DNA from: Undaria pinnatifida
Lineage: Eukaryota; Sar; Phaeophyceae; Laminariales; Alariaceae
Direction: 5' to 3'
DNA length: 64,000 nucleotides
NCBI GenBank assembly: GCA_012845835.1
Contig: JABAKD010000012.1
Coordinates: 13,927,195 to 13,991,194 of the forward strand
The notes beneath the pieces are model-generated. The model saw nothing but the letters and a program-made list of their open reading frames with translations, was not told where the DNA came from and made no database searches. The translations under genes and the position numbers were made by a program. Below, piece after piece: positions 1-11,230 of the stretch. Position 1 is the first letter of the stretch. Each line of letters begins with the position of its first letter.

Positions 1-274
1 GGGCCAGAAATACATCACGCATCGATTGAAACCCCGGGGACATCCACCTAGCGTCCCCTTCCGTCTGATTCCTCGGAGCTCTGTCCCATGCGTCTGTCAT
101 GATGGGTCGCCCGTAGTAGAGGTTGGACTGTACTGTTTTCGCTTGGGTCGCCCATGGGTTTCCCATGCGGTTGTGCTCGTAGCAGCAGTAACTAGTAGTA
201 GTGCTGGCTCATGCTCGTGAGTTCCCATGGGTTGCCCACGGCGTGCCCTTGCGGGTTTGGGTCGGCCATGTGGG

Positions 275-400
275 TTGACCAAATGGGATGGCCATGGGTT
301 GGCCATGGTGGGTTGGCCATTGGTTGGCCATTGGTTGGCCATTGGTTAGCCTTTGGTTGGCCATGGGTTGCTCGTGGGTTGCGCATGGGTTGCTCATTGT
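275..400. repeat. GGTTGGCCAT-type minisatellite
   Basis: About ten imperfect copies of a 10-base unit reading GGTTGGCCAT, with looser derivatives (GGTTGCCCA, GGTTGCTCA) out to about 420. The open frames on both strands here (rich in Trp, Gly and Pro) only translate the repeat and are not genes. Confidence 0.85.
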
Positions 401-635
401 CCACGGGTTGCCCAGGGGTTTCCTATGGGTCGCTGGCGGTAGTAACCAAAAAAATAAAGTATTAAATCAACCAATCATCTTCTCATCTTCTTCGACATGC
501 GGCGAGAATACAGCCTATCAGCTCATCGCCAACAACAGCAAGATCAGTTGTGCATTTTTGGTTTGTCCCCCACCCTGCCACCCGTGAGAAAGAGCACACA
601 GAGCTTCCCCCCATCCAGTAGTAGCAGCAGCAACA

Positions 636-664
636 CCACCACCACCACCACCACCACCACCACC
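636..664. repeat. (CAC)n microsatellite
   Basis: Nine or so uninterrupted CAC triplets inside a C-rich, Ser/Thr/Pro-coding stretch. The surrounding frames on both strands (about 480-1050) are low complexity and give no recognisable protein. Confidence 0.8.
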
Positions 665-984
665 AACCAGTACCACCAGCACGACCTACCTCCAGCAGCG
701 CTCTTCCGTACCGACCCCAGCACGAAAAGCAACCCCTCTCCCCAGACCACCACCACGCCGCTTCGCCTCGCCGCTTCGCCTCGCCGCTCTCAGACAGCCA
801 GAACATCGCGACTAGCGCCACCTCGTACATCGATCTGATCATCAGTTGTATCTGGTAGAGTATCAAGAACCGTGAGCAGCAACATCTTTCACCGGACCAG
901 GTCGACACATCGGAGACTGCTTGCGGCTGCCCACTGCTGTTGGACGACTCGACCCAGGTACGCTGATAACTCTCATGGAACGCC

Positions 985-1181
985 GTATGTAAACACAAGG
1001 AGGGTAGTTTTATACGAATGTGCGTTATTTGCGCGTGGGGCAGTGCGTTACGCATGTGGCAAGATGGATTTGGAGCATACGTTTACTCCGGACCTTCTTC
1101 TTGCTCCCTTTGCTACGCACGAGTTCAAATCAACATTTCTTGCGGAGAACTTAGAATCGGACGTTCGTTGTCTTGAACGGT
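985..1181 (+). other. Candidate exon of an unidentified gene
   Basis: The plus frame gives a balanced, protein-like sequence (including RGAVRYACGKMDLEHTF and FLAENLESDVRCLER) and then reaches GAACG|GTGGGTAGG, which fits a GT donor. I cannot recognise a family. The segment could belong with the similarly protein-like sequence at 1.66-1.93 kb, but no clean join was found. It could also be a decayed mobile-element ORF. Support is composition plus a donor-like end only. Confidence 0.25.
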
Positions 1182-1374
1182 GGGTAGGTTTGTATCTATA
1201 CTGCTCACCTACCTGCCCATTGCCATAGAGCTCAACAGGGGCACTAGTTTTTAGAAGAGCACAGGCGGGAGCTTTTTTTTACGACGGGGCCTAGAGGAAG
1301 GAAGAAAGACAAAAAAAAGGAAGAGGACAAATGCAAAGCCTTTGCTCACAAGGTATTTTCGATACCAGTCGCTC

Positions 1375-1930
1375 TCATCTTTGTCGAGATTTGCCAGGTT
1401 TGTGCCTCACCATCCATGAAGTGGTGCCCTCTACAGCGACACCACCATGAGTGCAACGTGTCACTCGTAGGCTCAATCGAACGTTCTTGTCAATATAACT
1501 CTCCAAGGTGATCTTCACATCAATCCAAGTCATTGGAACACGTAAGATACCTGCCATAGGCTCCAAAGAAAGCCAGCCCGCCACGCGGCGCGTAGTCTAC
1601 ACGTACGTTCGGGTGATGGGGTTGTACAACAGCAGTAGGAACCAAATGTGCGACATGAGGACATGGGCCTAAATGGCATGTTTTGCACCCCCGGGCAAAA
1701 CATTTTCCGATGTGGGAGTTCCACATCGCACCACAAAAGCACTCAAAAGCACAAGCTGCAAGCACGCGTTGCTGTGAGTGTGAGTCCGGCCTTCTTGTGT
1801 ACGATGCTCGAATTTTATTCATGTTTACTGGCCATGATGAGCAAGAGCACCCGGCTTCCAGCCGCTGTTCTCTCGACGCTCTTATTCGCTATGCATGCAA
1901 CAGGAGCTTTCCGCTTGGGGATGAGCACAG
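1375..1930. other. Decayed or strand-ambiguous coding-like region
   Basis: Both strands look protein-like here. Plus: from about 1,659 a frame with paired cysteines (TRCCECESGLLVYDARILF) runs into GAGCACAG|GTGAGTAGG, a strong donor, at about 1,929. Minus: 1,822-1,520 and 1,584-1,375 are overlapping open frames with a cysteine-rich stretch (CFARGCKTCHLGPCPH) and a basic end. Switching between frames is needed on either strand, so an old mobile-element or gene remnant is likely. No family was recognised. Confidence 0.25.
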
Positions 1931-2208
1931 GTGAGTAGGCTTGGGATTCTGCTCTGTTTGGGACTCACAATTTCCACCTACTCTACTGATGCATCCACAT
2001 TGTTTTTACGCCCAGGTATTTTAGCTGTTTTGTTACCTGGTACGCAAGACAACACGCCCCTCCAAACGCATTTCCCAGCTTGTTTTTTCGAGGAGGGAGT
2101 ACATCCGCCAAGCGATGCGGTCATGAAAAGATCTCGACGAGATCTGCCCAAAGCCACCGGTTTCGTCGTGTGCCCCCCCCCCCTTGGTTTCGAAAAAAAG
2201 GGCTCTGA

Positions 2209-2467
2209 AATTGCTCGTACGTGCAACGTTTTTTAGATTTGCACGTAAATTCAATAGCGATTCATGTATAGCGGCTCCCTATATGCAGGTCCGCACAAAA
2301 CGACGGTTGCGCTGCCCAGATCAACCGACCCCAGACCTGACCCTAACCCTAACCCTAACCCCAACCCCAACCCAACCCATTGGGGGGCTCGAGGTCTACT
2401 CTCGAGGTCGGCAGGGGCAGTACTGAGTTCACGTGCAAATCTGAAAACCTTGCACGTACGTGCAATT
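2209..2467. mobile_element. MITE-like element with ~37-bp terminal inverted repeats
   Basis: The left end AATTGCTCGTACGTGCAA and the right end TTGCACGTACGTGCAATT are inverted copies. The similarity continues inward through a T-rich stretch and AGATTTGCACGT, about 37 bases in all with a few mismatches. The 259-bp element has no coding capacity. Its centre holds a telomere-like CCCTAA array and an inverted CTCGAGGTCTACTCTCGAGG motif. Non-autonomous DNA transposon is the simplest reading; no target-site duplication beyond the AATT contained in the ends was identified. Confidence 0.7.
2338..2378. repeat. Interstitial telomere-like repeat (CCCTAA)n
   Basis: Three CCCTAA units grade into CCCCAA/CCCAA variants inside the MITE-like element. 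It is too short and internal to be a chromosome end. Confidence 0.75.
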
Positions 2468-2604
2468 AAACGCCTGGTGGTATGATTTCCTGGTGCGTAG
2501 TCTTGGTACATATATTTCGTTTAGCCTCCGACAATGTGACAATGTGCAGCATAATAAGCTATAAGCTACAACGTCGATAACTGATAAACACCCACACTGC
2601 GTGC

Positions 2605-3075
2605 TTGTGTCATTTTTCGTTCATCTCCGGCAAAGACAGGACACATCGATACACCGCCATCAACAATAGTAGCTGTGCTGCGCCCACCCCCCACCTCAAC
2701 TATCCACTACAAGTACCGGCGTCTTTTTCTCCCCTCAACTCAAGACTCTCCCTGTCCCTCCCACGGTTATACATGAGCATTACGGAACCACATATGCGGT
2801 GGCCGTATGCTTGCTCCTGCCGCTCACTAAAGCAATACCCGAGGATCGAAAACACCCTCTCCATGAACGCACACGATGGCTGGAGAAGGACAACATCTGA
2901 CACCAACGTGAACCACGTGGGGTATGCTCGTATCGTCGCCGGTTGGTGTGCGTGTGTGGGCGGTGCTACTGTGCGTAGTGCTGTGTGCTGTGCTGCTATG
3001 TCGCGGGGCTGGTGGCTGTGGCTATATAGTTCTGATACATTTGCGCGAAAAAAAGGGTTTCCATGTCATTTATAG
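2605..3075 (+). other. 156-codon open frame, unidentified
   Basis: The frame is open for 156 codons. Its middle part (about 2,770-2,940) is the most protein-like. The ends are Ser/Pro-rich and then Gly/Val/Trp-rich, as expected from chance translation of biased DNA. No motif or family was recognised, and a GT follows at about 2,941 if this is an exon. Low confidence that it is coding. Confidence 0.15.
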
Positions 3076-3099
3076 GCGTTATTATAGAGGGGCCGAATA

Positions 3100-3260
3100 A
3101 AAATCGCCTTGATTATGAGAAATCGGCTCCCGGGAGTGAAAACGGCTCCGTCATTTAAAAATCGGCTCCAAATGGAAAATTTTTCGGCTCTTTATAAAAC
3201 CCTTGTTTTTCGGCACCAAAAACCGAAAATCGGTGTTTTTCGGCTTTTTCGGTGAAAGCC
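3100..3260. repeat. AATCGGCTCC-type short tandem repeats
   Basis: Words of the type AATCGGCTCC, AACGGCTCC and TTTTCGGCT recur about eight times over 160 bases with irregular spacing. The following stretch to 3,800 is pyrimidine-rich and has no supportable gene. Confidence 0.5.
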
Positions 3261-3637
3261 GGACGAGGCTCCGCCTAGTGCCCGCAGAGCCCGCGATGTC
3301 ATTGGCTGGGGTGGTCTTGTCCATCTCGCTCACGGACCTCCCTCCCCCCCCTCTCTTCTCTTCTCTCTCCTCTCCCCTTCTTCCCCTCTCCTCTGTCCCC
3401 CCAGACGCTTTGAAGGGTTTCCACAATATAGTAATACTGCGTGTTTCTTGGACGTTAGATCGTTAGATCAAACCTGCTGGTAGCATGTATTGGCAAGACT
3501 CATGCTGTGCAGTGCCCAACCGTACCGAATTTTTATGTCAGCCCTCCCCGAGGGAAAATGCTGAAGTTTTTTTTGTGTCCATCCCATTTATTATTTTCGC
3601 ATTACTTCTCGCATTCCCTCCCTCCCAGTAGTAACTC

Positions 3638-3765
3638 AGATCCGGGGTCACATAGCGGGCCCTCCTCCCCCCTCCCCACTACGGTACGTGCCTTCATTTT
3701 AATCGCGAGAAGAATCCGACATTTCCTTCCCTCGTCGACTCGCGTCGAATCGTATCTTCCCACGC
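3638..3765 (+). repeat. Dispersed repeat, second copy near 55.5 kb
   Basis: About 125 bases beginning CAGATCCGGGGTCACATAGC and running through CCCCACTACGGTACGTGCC to GTCGACTCGC match 55,515-55,635 in the same orientation with few differences. Function unknown; probably part of a larger mobile element. Confidence 0.75.
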
Positions 3766-4032
3766 TGCTAGGCGCTCTCAGCAGTTGATCATTTTTTGGC
3801 ATTTTTGCAAATATATATATTCAAAATCTCACCACGGTTCGAGTCGAACTCAAGGACCAACGCTGCTAGTAGTATTCGAGGGTAATCACTATTAATAGAC
3901 CACGGGGGCGACCGGTATGGACCGGTACGGGTACACTGGTAGGGAAGCGAGGTAAGAAAATAGGAAAAAAAGCATGAATAGTGTTTTGTACTGGTCAGAT
4001 ACTAAAACCCTATTTTTTGTAGTGTTGGATCC

Positions 4033-4150
4033 AAAAACCTGTTTAGCCATAATTGCGAGATAGGTCCATTGACGTACTTGGCATCAAACTGAAAAACCTG
4101 TTCAGCCATATTTGCGAGATGTGTCTATTGACGTACTTGGCATCAAACTG
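4033..4150 (+). repeat. Two tandem ~64-bp units
   Basis: AAAACCTGTTTAGCCAT and AAAACCTGTTCAGCCAT each begin a copy that ends in GACGTACTTGGCATCAAACTG; the two copies lie head to tail. Flanking DNA from 3.8 to 4.6 kb otherwise shows only CAG/AGC-rich low-complexity sequence. Confidence 0.75.
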
Positions 4151-4633
4151 CACTCCCCTTTGTTTGCGTCCTTTAGGTAAATCAAACCCCAGCCTACTCA
4201 ACACCTGCCTGGAACATACCAGTATACAGCAAGAGGTATTGCCCGAGTGCCGTGAACGTGACCAGCCACGGCAGCCGACAACGTGTCTGCAGCAACAGCA
4301 ACATCATCTTACTTTACAATAGCGGCAGCGGCAGCAGCAGCATCTTCACAGCAGCATCGCTTTATTCCGTTAAAGCGCCCTGCGTGACAGCGTTTCCTTC
4401 TACAACAGCAGCAATTCACAGCAGTATCGCCACAGCGGCCTTCGCGGTAACCGCCGTATTTTTGAAAGCGGTCCCGGTCTTCCGCAGCACAAAGTACTCT
4501 ACGCAGTTTCCGTGTTGTCCTGTACGGCGCTCGTGGCAGCCGGAGATTTCTAGAGCGACCTTATCGACTACTACTGCCGCGTTCAAAAGCCCGCTACAGT
4601 AGGCAGCTACAAGAGTATTGTACGACAGCTACG

Positions 4634-5090
4634 ATGGACTGCATCATGAGGCGGATTACCATGAGGGTAACAGGGCACAGCTGGTACGATCCGGCTCAAG
4701 AGTTGTACTATTACACGAAGGGCGAAGTGGTGAGTACAGCCGATAAGCGCAGGCCTCATTACTGAGTATATCGATCAAATGCGCCTCAGTTATTACCTCA
4801 CCTGCTGTTTTGGCATGGACTCTGTCGCGTGCATCATTGCGATTTCGATACCCATCACCAACGGGAGGTGTTAGTAGTGCTTCCAAAAGCCGTTTCACGA
4901 GAACCACATCTCTCCGGAAGCGTGAGGACCGTTTCGTTGTTGACATTATTAATAGTATAAAACGGTTCTTGCATTCATGCACGGAGAGAGTGGCCAAATG
5001 GGGAGGATTTCGAGGTGATTCTATGATATACTGCTGTAGAGTAGAACCAGAAGCGCAACCCGGGGTTTGATGTGGCGGAGATATTGTGGG
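4634..5090. other. Coding-like remnant, strand uncertain
   Basis: The minus frame is open for 147 codons (5,099-4,656) and the plus frame for 86 codons (4,810-5,070). Both give plausible sequence without a recognisable motif. The region ends directly against the left terminus of the inverted-repeat element at 5,098, so it may be older sequence interrupted by that insertion. Confidence 0.2.
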
Positions 5091-5097
5091 TCGACGC

Positions 5098-5872
5098 AAA
5101 TATATTTTAAAAATAAAAATACACTCCAGCTAGCTGTGAGATCGAATATTTGGTCGAAACTCATCTTTGCAAGCTGTGTGTGATACTCCGATCGCGCGTA
5201 TTACGGGTTGTGTATCCTCATTAAAGATATAGGTCGGCGACTCCCCTTGCAACTACAGTGTAGCTATCAGGGTCAACAGGGTGATGTTAGTCAGTCTGTG
5301 CGCGGAAACTATAAAACCCGTTTCTGAGGGGAACAAAATCTGACAGCTGTGGAAGAAATGCATCAGTTCATTAAGTGAATACTGTAAGTCGAATAACCGG
5401 TGAGGGGAGGGCGGAGTTTTTAAGGACGTGGGGGCCTGATTTTGATCAAAAGGGGGGCGGGAGGGGGGGAAGGGGGGGAAGGGGACGGGTGGGGCAGGTC
5501 AATTTGTGCGTGGAAACTATAAATCCTTCTTGTGGGGGAGGGGGGGGATAATGTGCCGGGGGGGGGGCGGGGGGCGGGGGGGGGAGGGCTTTAGGTCGCA
5601 TAGATGTAGGGGTTTGCTATACGCATGGTGCTAGATCTAGGCGATGGTGCGGGTGGTGGGGAAGGAGGGGGCGTTAGGGGCGGGGGTGGGTGGGAATTGC
5701 AGCAGCGGCATGGACGGCTCTAAAACGATAACGAAGCGATATCCAGGGCGTGGAACTGTTTATTACTCTGGCGGATTCCGATATTAGGTGGGGCGTTTAA
5801 GCAAGAGAAAGCGAGAAAAAAAAAAAAGGGGGGGGGGGGGGAGAGGGTTTTCAAGAGGTTTAGGTCACATAT
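5098..5872 (+). repeat. Left inverted arm
   Basis: It matches the right arm in reverse complement with scattered substitutions and length differences in the homopolymer runs. The outermost ~60 bases define a terminus found alone at many other places in the window. Confidence 0.8.
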
Positions 5873-5989
5873 AATATTAATATGCTTTGTGTCCGTTGTT
5901 GACGAACATTTTTTCTTTGTGGCTAACAAGAACTCCGTGAAGATGCTACACATGTAGCTTTTCGTGTGGTGGTCAGCCTGCAGAGTTTA

Positions 5990-6415
5990 TGTAGCTCAAA
6001 CATCCCACACCGATCGTTCCCCTCGGGTAGTGTTCGCCGTCTCCAATAGAGTTCACGTCGTCGCTGATAACGCCACGTCCTGGGTACTCACTGAAGTAAG
6101 GTAGCAGACATGTCTCACTGATTGACATACTCCAGTGCGTATGCATCTTGTTTGTGGAGTCGTCGCGTAGATAACGCAAGGATGAGCCTGATAGCAAGCC
6201 GTAGTTGTCAGACCGCTGCTTTCTCTCCGCTAATCGCTCCTTTCGCCACGTGAATTGCTTAATCTTCGCACTCCATGGACATGCAGCTTGAAGCCGCGGA
6301 AAGTGTGGCGGAGTTTGGCCATGTCCTGTTGAGCATGCTGGAGCGGGCAGCGGCTTTTGGCAAGGAGAACGTGGTGAGACTAGCAGCTCATTTTTTCCAG
6401 CAGCATGTTCCCTAA
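5990..6415 (+). pseudogene. Captured fragment related to the 8.2-8.6 kb coding remnant
   Basis: It aligns with 8,215-8,590 through shared blocks: GATCGTTCC near the start, a CC-TGGGTAC block, a GTCGTCGCGTAG block, AGCAAGCCGTA, the TAATCGCTC/TCATCGCTC region, GGTGAGACT and CATTTTTCCAGC. In the plus frame the two copies keep similar peptides with matched spacing (GKENVVRLAAHFF here, GEKWMVRLWQLIF there), but stop codons interrupt this copy. It sits between the inverted arms, so it was probably picked up by the element. The family is unknown. Confidence 0.6.
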
Positions 6416-6430
6416 CCCTAACCCTAACCC
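6408..6430. repeat. Short CCCTAACCC telomere-like stretch
   Basis: Three CCCTAA units directly follow the captured fragment in the centre of the inverted-repeat element. This is the second mobile element in the window with such a core. Confidence 0.7.
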
Positions 6431-6578
6431 ATCCTTTTATTACTACTAACACTGCAATTTTTCCCCGCACTACAATATATTTTTTGATTAATACGCGCGA
6501 TCGGAGGATCACACACAATATTGCGAACATCAGTGTCGACCAAACCCTTGATCTCATAGCTGGAGAGTATTTTAATAC

Positions 6579-6600
6579 TTTATGTGACCTAAACCTCTTG

Positions 6601-6633
<33 letters not shown>

Positions 6634-7389
6634 CCCCCCCGCCTTTTTTTTTTTTTTTTTTTCCCTTGCTTTCTCTTGCTTAAACGCCCCACCTAATATC
6701 GAATCCGCCAGAGTAATAAACACTTCCACGCCCTGGATATCGCCTCGTTATCTTTTTAGAGCCGTCCATGCCGCTGCTGCAATTCCCACCCACCCCCGCC
6801 CCCAACGCCTCCTCCTTCCCCACCACCCGCACCATCGCCTAGATCTAGCACCACGCGTATAGCAAACCCCTACATCTATGCGACCTAAAGCCCTCCCCCC
6901 CCCCCCCCCGCCCCCCGCCCCCCCCCCCGGCACATTATCCCCCCCCTCCCCCACAAGAAGGATTTATAGTTTCCACGCACAAATTGACCTGCCCCACCCG
7001 TCCCCTTCCCCCCCCTCCCCCCCTCCCGCCCCCCTTTTGATCAAAATCAGGCCCCCACGTCCTAAAAGCCTCCGCCCTCCCCTCACCGGTTATTCGACTT
7101 ACAAGATTCACTTAATAAACTGATGCATTTCCTTCCACAGCTGTCAGATTTTGTCCCCCTCAGAAACGGGTTTTATAGTTTTCGCGCACAGACTGCCTAA
7201 CATTACCCTGTTGACCCTGATAGCTACACTGTAGTTGCAAGGGGAGTCGCCGACCTATATCCTTAATGAGGACACACAACCCGTAACACGCGCGATCGGA
7301 GGATCACACACAGCTTGCAAAGATGAGTTTCGACAGAATATTCGATCTCACAGCGGGAGTGTATTTTTATTTTTATAATATATTTTTGT
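6579..7389 (-). repeat. Right inverted arm
   Basis: Reverse complement of the left arm. In the plus direction its outer end encodes the recurring peptide MSFDRIFDLTAGVYF, which is also the strongest conserved stretch in the solitary copies elsewhere. Confidence 0.8.
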
Positions 7390-7909
7390 TCTTTTTGTTT
7401 GCTTCCTTATTTCCCTCCCCGCCGGCCTTATGCCGGTATCTTCTTCTTTCTCTTCTCCGTGTTGTTTTACAAAAAAAAATCAAGGACGTCAGCCGTGATT
7501 CAGGTCAATACTAATCTTTGCAAGCTGCGTTGTTGGTGCTTATAATATACTATATGGGTGAGTTTTTATTGGGAGGGGTCCTATTTTTTGTCCACCATCA
7601 TGTTTTGTCAGTGCTACAGGTATCTGTTCCTCTTCAGCTCGTTTATTTGTTGTTGTTCTTGCAGCCTTTCCTTTTTGGTCTTCTTGCATCACGTTCTTCA
7701 GAACACCTGTCGTTAGTCTTGTTTCTCTTTGTTTTTTTGTTTTCTTGTGTTTTCTTTTTTGTGTTGTCCTGTTTTTATGGCCTGGCTTGTTTTGTTGCGT
7801 TCTCGTGCCCGGCACGCTAGCATTTCACGTTCTTTCCCTTTATGAATTGCGACTGTTTGGTTTACTCTGTCTCGCAAGTCTGTGACCACATCGTTTGCAT
7901 CTCTTTAGG

Positions 7910-10080
7910 ATCAAGAATCAGCACGAACACTGGATGAACTGATGCCGTTGGGTAGAAAGACCGGTTTTATGTGAAGACAACAACAACTACAGTAATTCAA
8001 AATAGCTTGACTTTCTTTTTTTAAATCCTCCAGCAGATGGGGGAAAGAAACGCTTAAGCTCACCGCACTTTGACCCCAAAAAGCATCGGTGGAGTTGAAA
8101 AAAATGAACGTGTGGTAGACATGTGCCGGAAGTACGTAGCTATGCTATGGTGCACTGCTGGGAAGAACGTCGCGTTGTCATGATAATCACGCTTGCTTCT
8201 GATATTTTTCCTGTAGGTGCACGCGACACTGACAGATCGTTCCTTTCGAATACTTCGTCCTCGACCCCAATGGAGTCAATGCCGTTCCTGATAGCGCCAA
8301 GTCTTGGGTACACGCTGGTTTAAGCATGAAACGGATTGTATAATAGGGTCGTCGCGTAGGTAAAGCAAGGGTAAGCTTGAACAGCAAGCCGTATTTGGCA
8401 AATCGATGCTTGCTCCCTACTCATCGCTCATTCGTTCACGTCAATCGCCCGACCGTTGCATCGTGTGAACAAGCAGCTCAAGACAACGAAAATGATCCTG
8501 GAATTGCTGGAGCCTGCCACGGAGTTGGGGGAAAAGTGGATGGTGAGACTGTGGCAACTCATTTTTCCAGCGCCATGCTCCCTTTCGTTACCCCGCAACG
8601 TGAACTGCTCTTCACTTACTAAACGCGTGTTATAAAAATCTACCCATTGGATCGTGTTGCATGGCTTAGAAGACCGTCGCAATGGCGTCGTGATCATGAG
8701 GTATACACTCTTCTATGGTATGTTAATAAAATCGGACTGATTCCGATCTCCTGTAGTAGTAGAGGCAGAAGGTTTGTTACACGAGTATTCCGGATACCGT
8801 GGAAAGAGGGGTGCTTTGTGCTTTCGGACTCCAGCGACGCATTTAAGAACCTGCCGCCCTGGAAGCGATACTTAGTGTTCCGTGCTCGTTTCCGGTTTAG
8901 GGATATTATTGCATCAGGGGTCTACCCTCCAACGTCGGACGATGCCACTTTCACCTCGAAGCACCCCGCCTATTCGCTTCGTTCCTGATTGAAAACGAAC
9001 AGGGGATTGCGTTGGACATGTTGGCCCAGTACTGGGGCTACCACCGAGGAGATGGCGAGCGAGCAGCGTCGGACGTTTTTGAAGTGGAATTGGCGGAGAT
9101 TTTCCCCAGACATAGCAGCAGCAGCAGCGGTGCCGGCGGCGGCCCATGCCCTACGGAGTAAAGCGCCTGCTACAGTCGGGATGGACAGCCGTGGGTAAGA
9201 AATATAGTGTCCAAGGCGTGGCGAAAAGTATTTGCGCGTTTTTTTTTTGCTGGGACGTTGTCACAGCGCATGCCGTGATGTAGATCTGCTTATTTCCTTG
9301 AGAGTTGCAAGGTTTGTTCCCGCGAACAAACACCAACGCACGAACAGCGATAAACTGCATAGTAAGACGCGCCTACTTGAAGCAATTCTTGACGGAGGTG
9401 ATCAGCCAATTTGGTTGGACATTGCCGGGTGTTCGCGGAAAATGAATGCTACGTTAGCTTTAGAGAATGTACTTGTCTGAACATGGGTCACCCCCCCCCC
9501 CCCCCAAAATGTTCCCCCCTTGCCTTCATACTAATAATATACTAATAATACATGTATACTCGTGTTGTTTATACCTTCCTCTTGTCAGAGGTCTTCGCGA
9601 AGGCTGATGACACCAAGACCCCAAACCGACGACGCCAATGCACGGTTTCTACATGTACAGCTAGATCAGCAAGGGGCAAAAGTTCAACCGCCGCAGATAT
9701 GGTGCAGCCATTGGACAACCGGCTTCTTCGCTCCACACGACCAACGCGGCACTTCTTCAACGAACGCCAGCTGGACGATTTTTGCTCACCTGCGGTTGCT
9801 GAATCTCGATGGATCGCGACCTTTTACCCCTGCGAGTTGGCACCACCAACCGATTTTCGTTTGGTATTTTTCACGCGCCGAAAGACAGTTTCCAGTCCAG
9901 AGATACTGTTGTTGTCATGCACTTGCGCAATCATTCGCCACCTTCGGTTGGCCTGGTGGGCTGTTAATTCTTTCGCGCCATCGCATGGCGGGCTATCTTG
10001 GTACGATACTTGGTACCGTATGGCCGATTCTAGTCAGAGTAGAGGTGGGGGGTGGGGGGGGTCGACTTTGCACCTTCTAG
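7910..10080 (+). pseudogene. Decayed protein-coding remnant of unknown family
   Basis: Protein-like plus-strand stretches succeed one another in different frames: 8,215-8,595 (shared with the inverted-repeat element), 8,740-8,960, 8,955-9,155 (IALDMLAQYWGYHRGDGERA, then a Ser run and stop), 9,330-9,480 (ILDGGDQPIWLDIAGCSRKM) and 9,620-10,040. The switch near 8,960 looks like a frameshift rather than an intron. One block is duplicated 2 kb away, which suggests an old mobile-element protein or a dead gene family member. No catalytic motif was recognised. From 7,390 to 7,910 only T-rich sequence is seen. Confidence 0.35.
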
Positions 10081-11029
10081 CTAGTTGTCTTTTGTTTAGC
10101 TGACGTTTGCAGATTGCCCGTATGCGATGGCCATGACATATGGCGGTGCAATATGCCGTATATTACGCAAGACAACACACTCCCTCGGGTGATTCTCGGA
10201 GCTGATTTTCTTGAGCTGATTTTGACGACGGAGGGAATGCACCAAACACCGACGGGTGCGTCTGTGCGGAACGATCCCCACAGGAAATCTTTCCAAAGAC
10301 CCCCCCCCCCCCCCCAAAGCCCCAAGCCCCTGAAGGTGTTATATTAAGTTTGGTGTTGTTTGGTGTGTACAGTTGTTTTGTTACGTCAGCAGGCGTGTCA
10401 CGGCCGCGGCTGGTGCCGGTTTTCGTGGAGGTAGGGTGCAGGGGTTGCGTAGGTTTCGTGTTTGTGATTAGTGGGCAAGCGAGGAAAAGACTAAATAAAA
10501 TATGCCTCACTCCTGACTAGGTTTTGAAATGAAAAATAAAAAGGTGGGGACTGGTTCATGTACGAATTCCACATGTATTTCATGTATTTTTTTTCGATTT
10601 TTTGATTGGTCTTGGTGTACATACGTACCCCCCCCTGTCTGGGCCATACACAATAAATGCGGTTAATGAAAAAAGCGCGGTGCCCGCATTTATTTTTTGT
10701 GCATGCTCGGTGTGATCTGTTAAAGAATGCCCCCTGTCAGTGCAGACGTGAGATTTCCTGTCCAGAATGTCGCTTTTCTGGCTCCGTCCCCCCCCCCCCC
10801 CTCTTATGACATGGACGATCGATTGTGAGAAGAGGAGGATGAAGCACCGATCGTGACATCGGATCGGTCACCGATCGCCCGACGAAAGCGTTTTGTGCGG
10901 CAAACCATTCATGGGAGGGACGTGGTGCTTCCCGATCACGGGGGGGGGGGGGTCGTCACGTGCGTGCGTGGGAGATAGTTCACTCGGCTGTAGATAGTAC
11001 ACCGAATTCATTATTACTACCAGGTATTA

Positions 11030-11230
11030 TTTTTGCTGCTGCGTTGGGCATGCCATTGAGCGGATAGAGGCCTATCACTGCAAGTAGTTGTTTTGCGCCT
11101 GCCATTGATTGAATAGATCAGAGCACGGTTTGTCGCTCGATACTAGTTACTTTGCGCATGGCATTGAGTGGATAGAGCATGTACCATAGTCTTATCACTC
11201 AATACTATTGTAGTTATTTTGTGCTGTTGG
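11030..11230 (+). repeat. Three tandem ~67-bp units
   Basis: Units share TTGCGC-TGCCATTGA-GAATAGA and ACTAGTT-TTTTGCGC-type words at a spacing of about 67 bases. From 10.1 to 11.0 kb there is no supportable gene, only homopolymer C/G runs and AT-rich DNA. Confidence 0.55.

Larger units (their letters stand above)
5098..7389. mobile_element. 2.3-kb element with ~0.8-kb inverted arms and a captured gene fragment
   Basis: The sequence from 5,098 to about 5,872 reappears reverse-complemented from about 6,579 to 7,389. Matching landmarks are the AT-rich outer ends, a CAGCTGTGAGATCGA-type block, the GACTCCCCTTGCAAC block, a long G-run (C-run on the right) and TTCAAGAGGTTTAGGTCACAT at the inner ends. 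The ~700-base centre holds a gene fragment related to 8.2-8.6 kb, a CCCTAA stretch, and an extra copy of the element's terminal block at about 6,490-6,575. There is no transposase. It is best read as a non-autonomous foldback or Pack-type DNA transposon. Confidence 0.8.

Noticed and set aside
2338-6430. Telomere or subtelomere boundary
   Set aside because: CCCTAA tracts are only three units long and embedded in transposon-like elements.
5973-6692. 239-codon minus-strand ORF with poly-Gly and poly-Lys
   Set aside because: It starts in the homopolymer part of the right inverted arm and reads through the captured fragment antisense; the plus frame is better conserved with the 8.2-kb copy.
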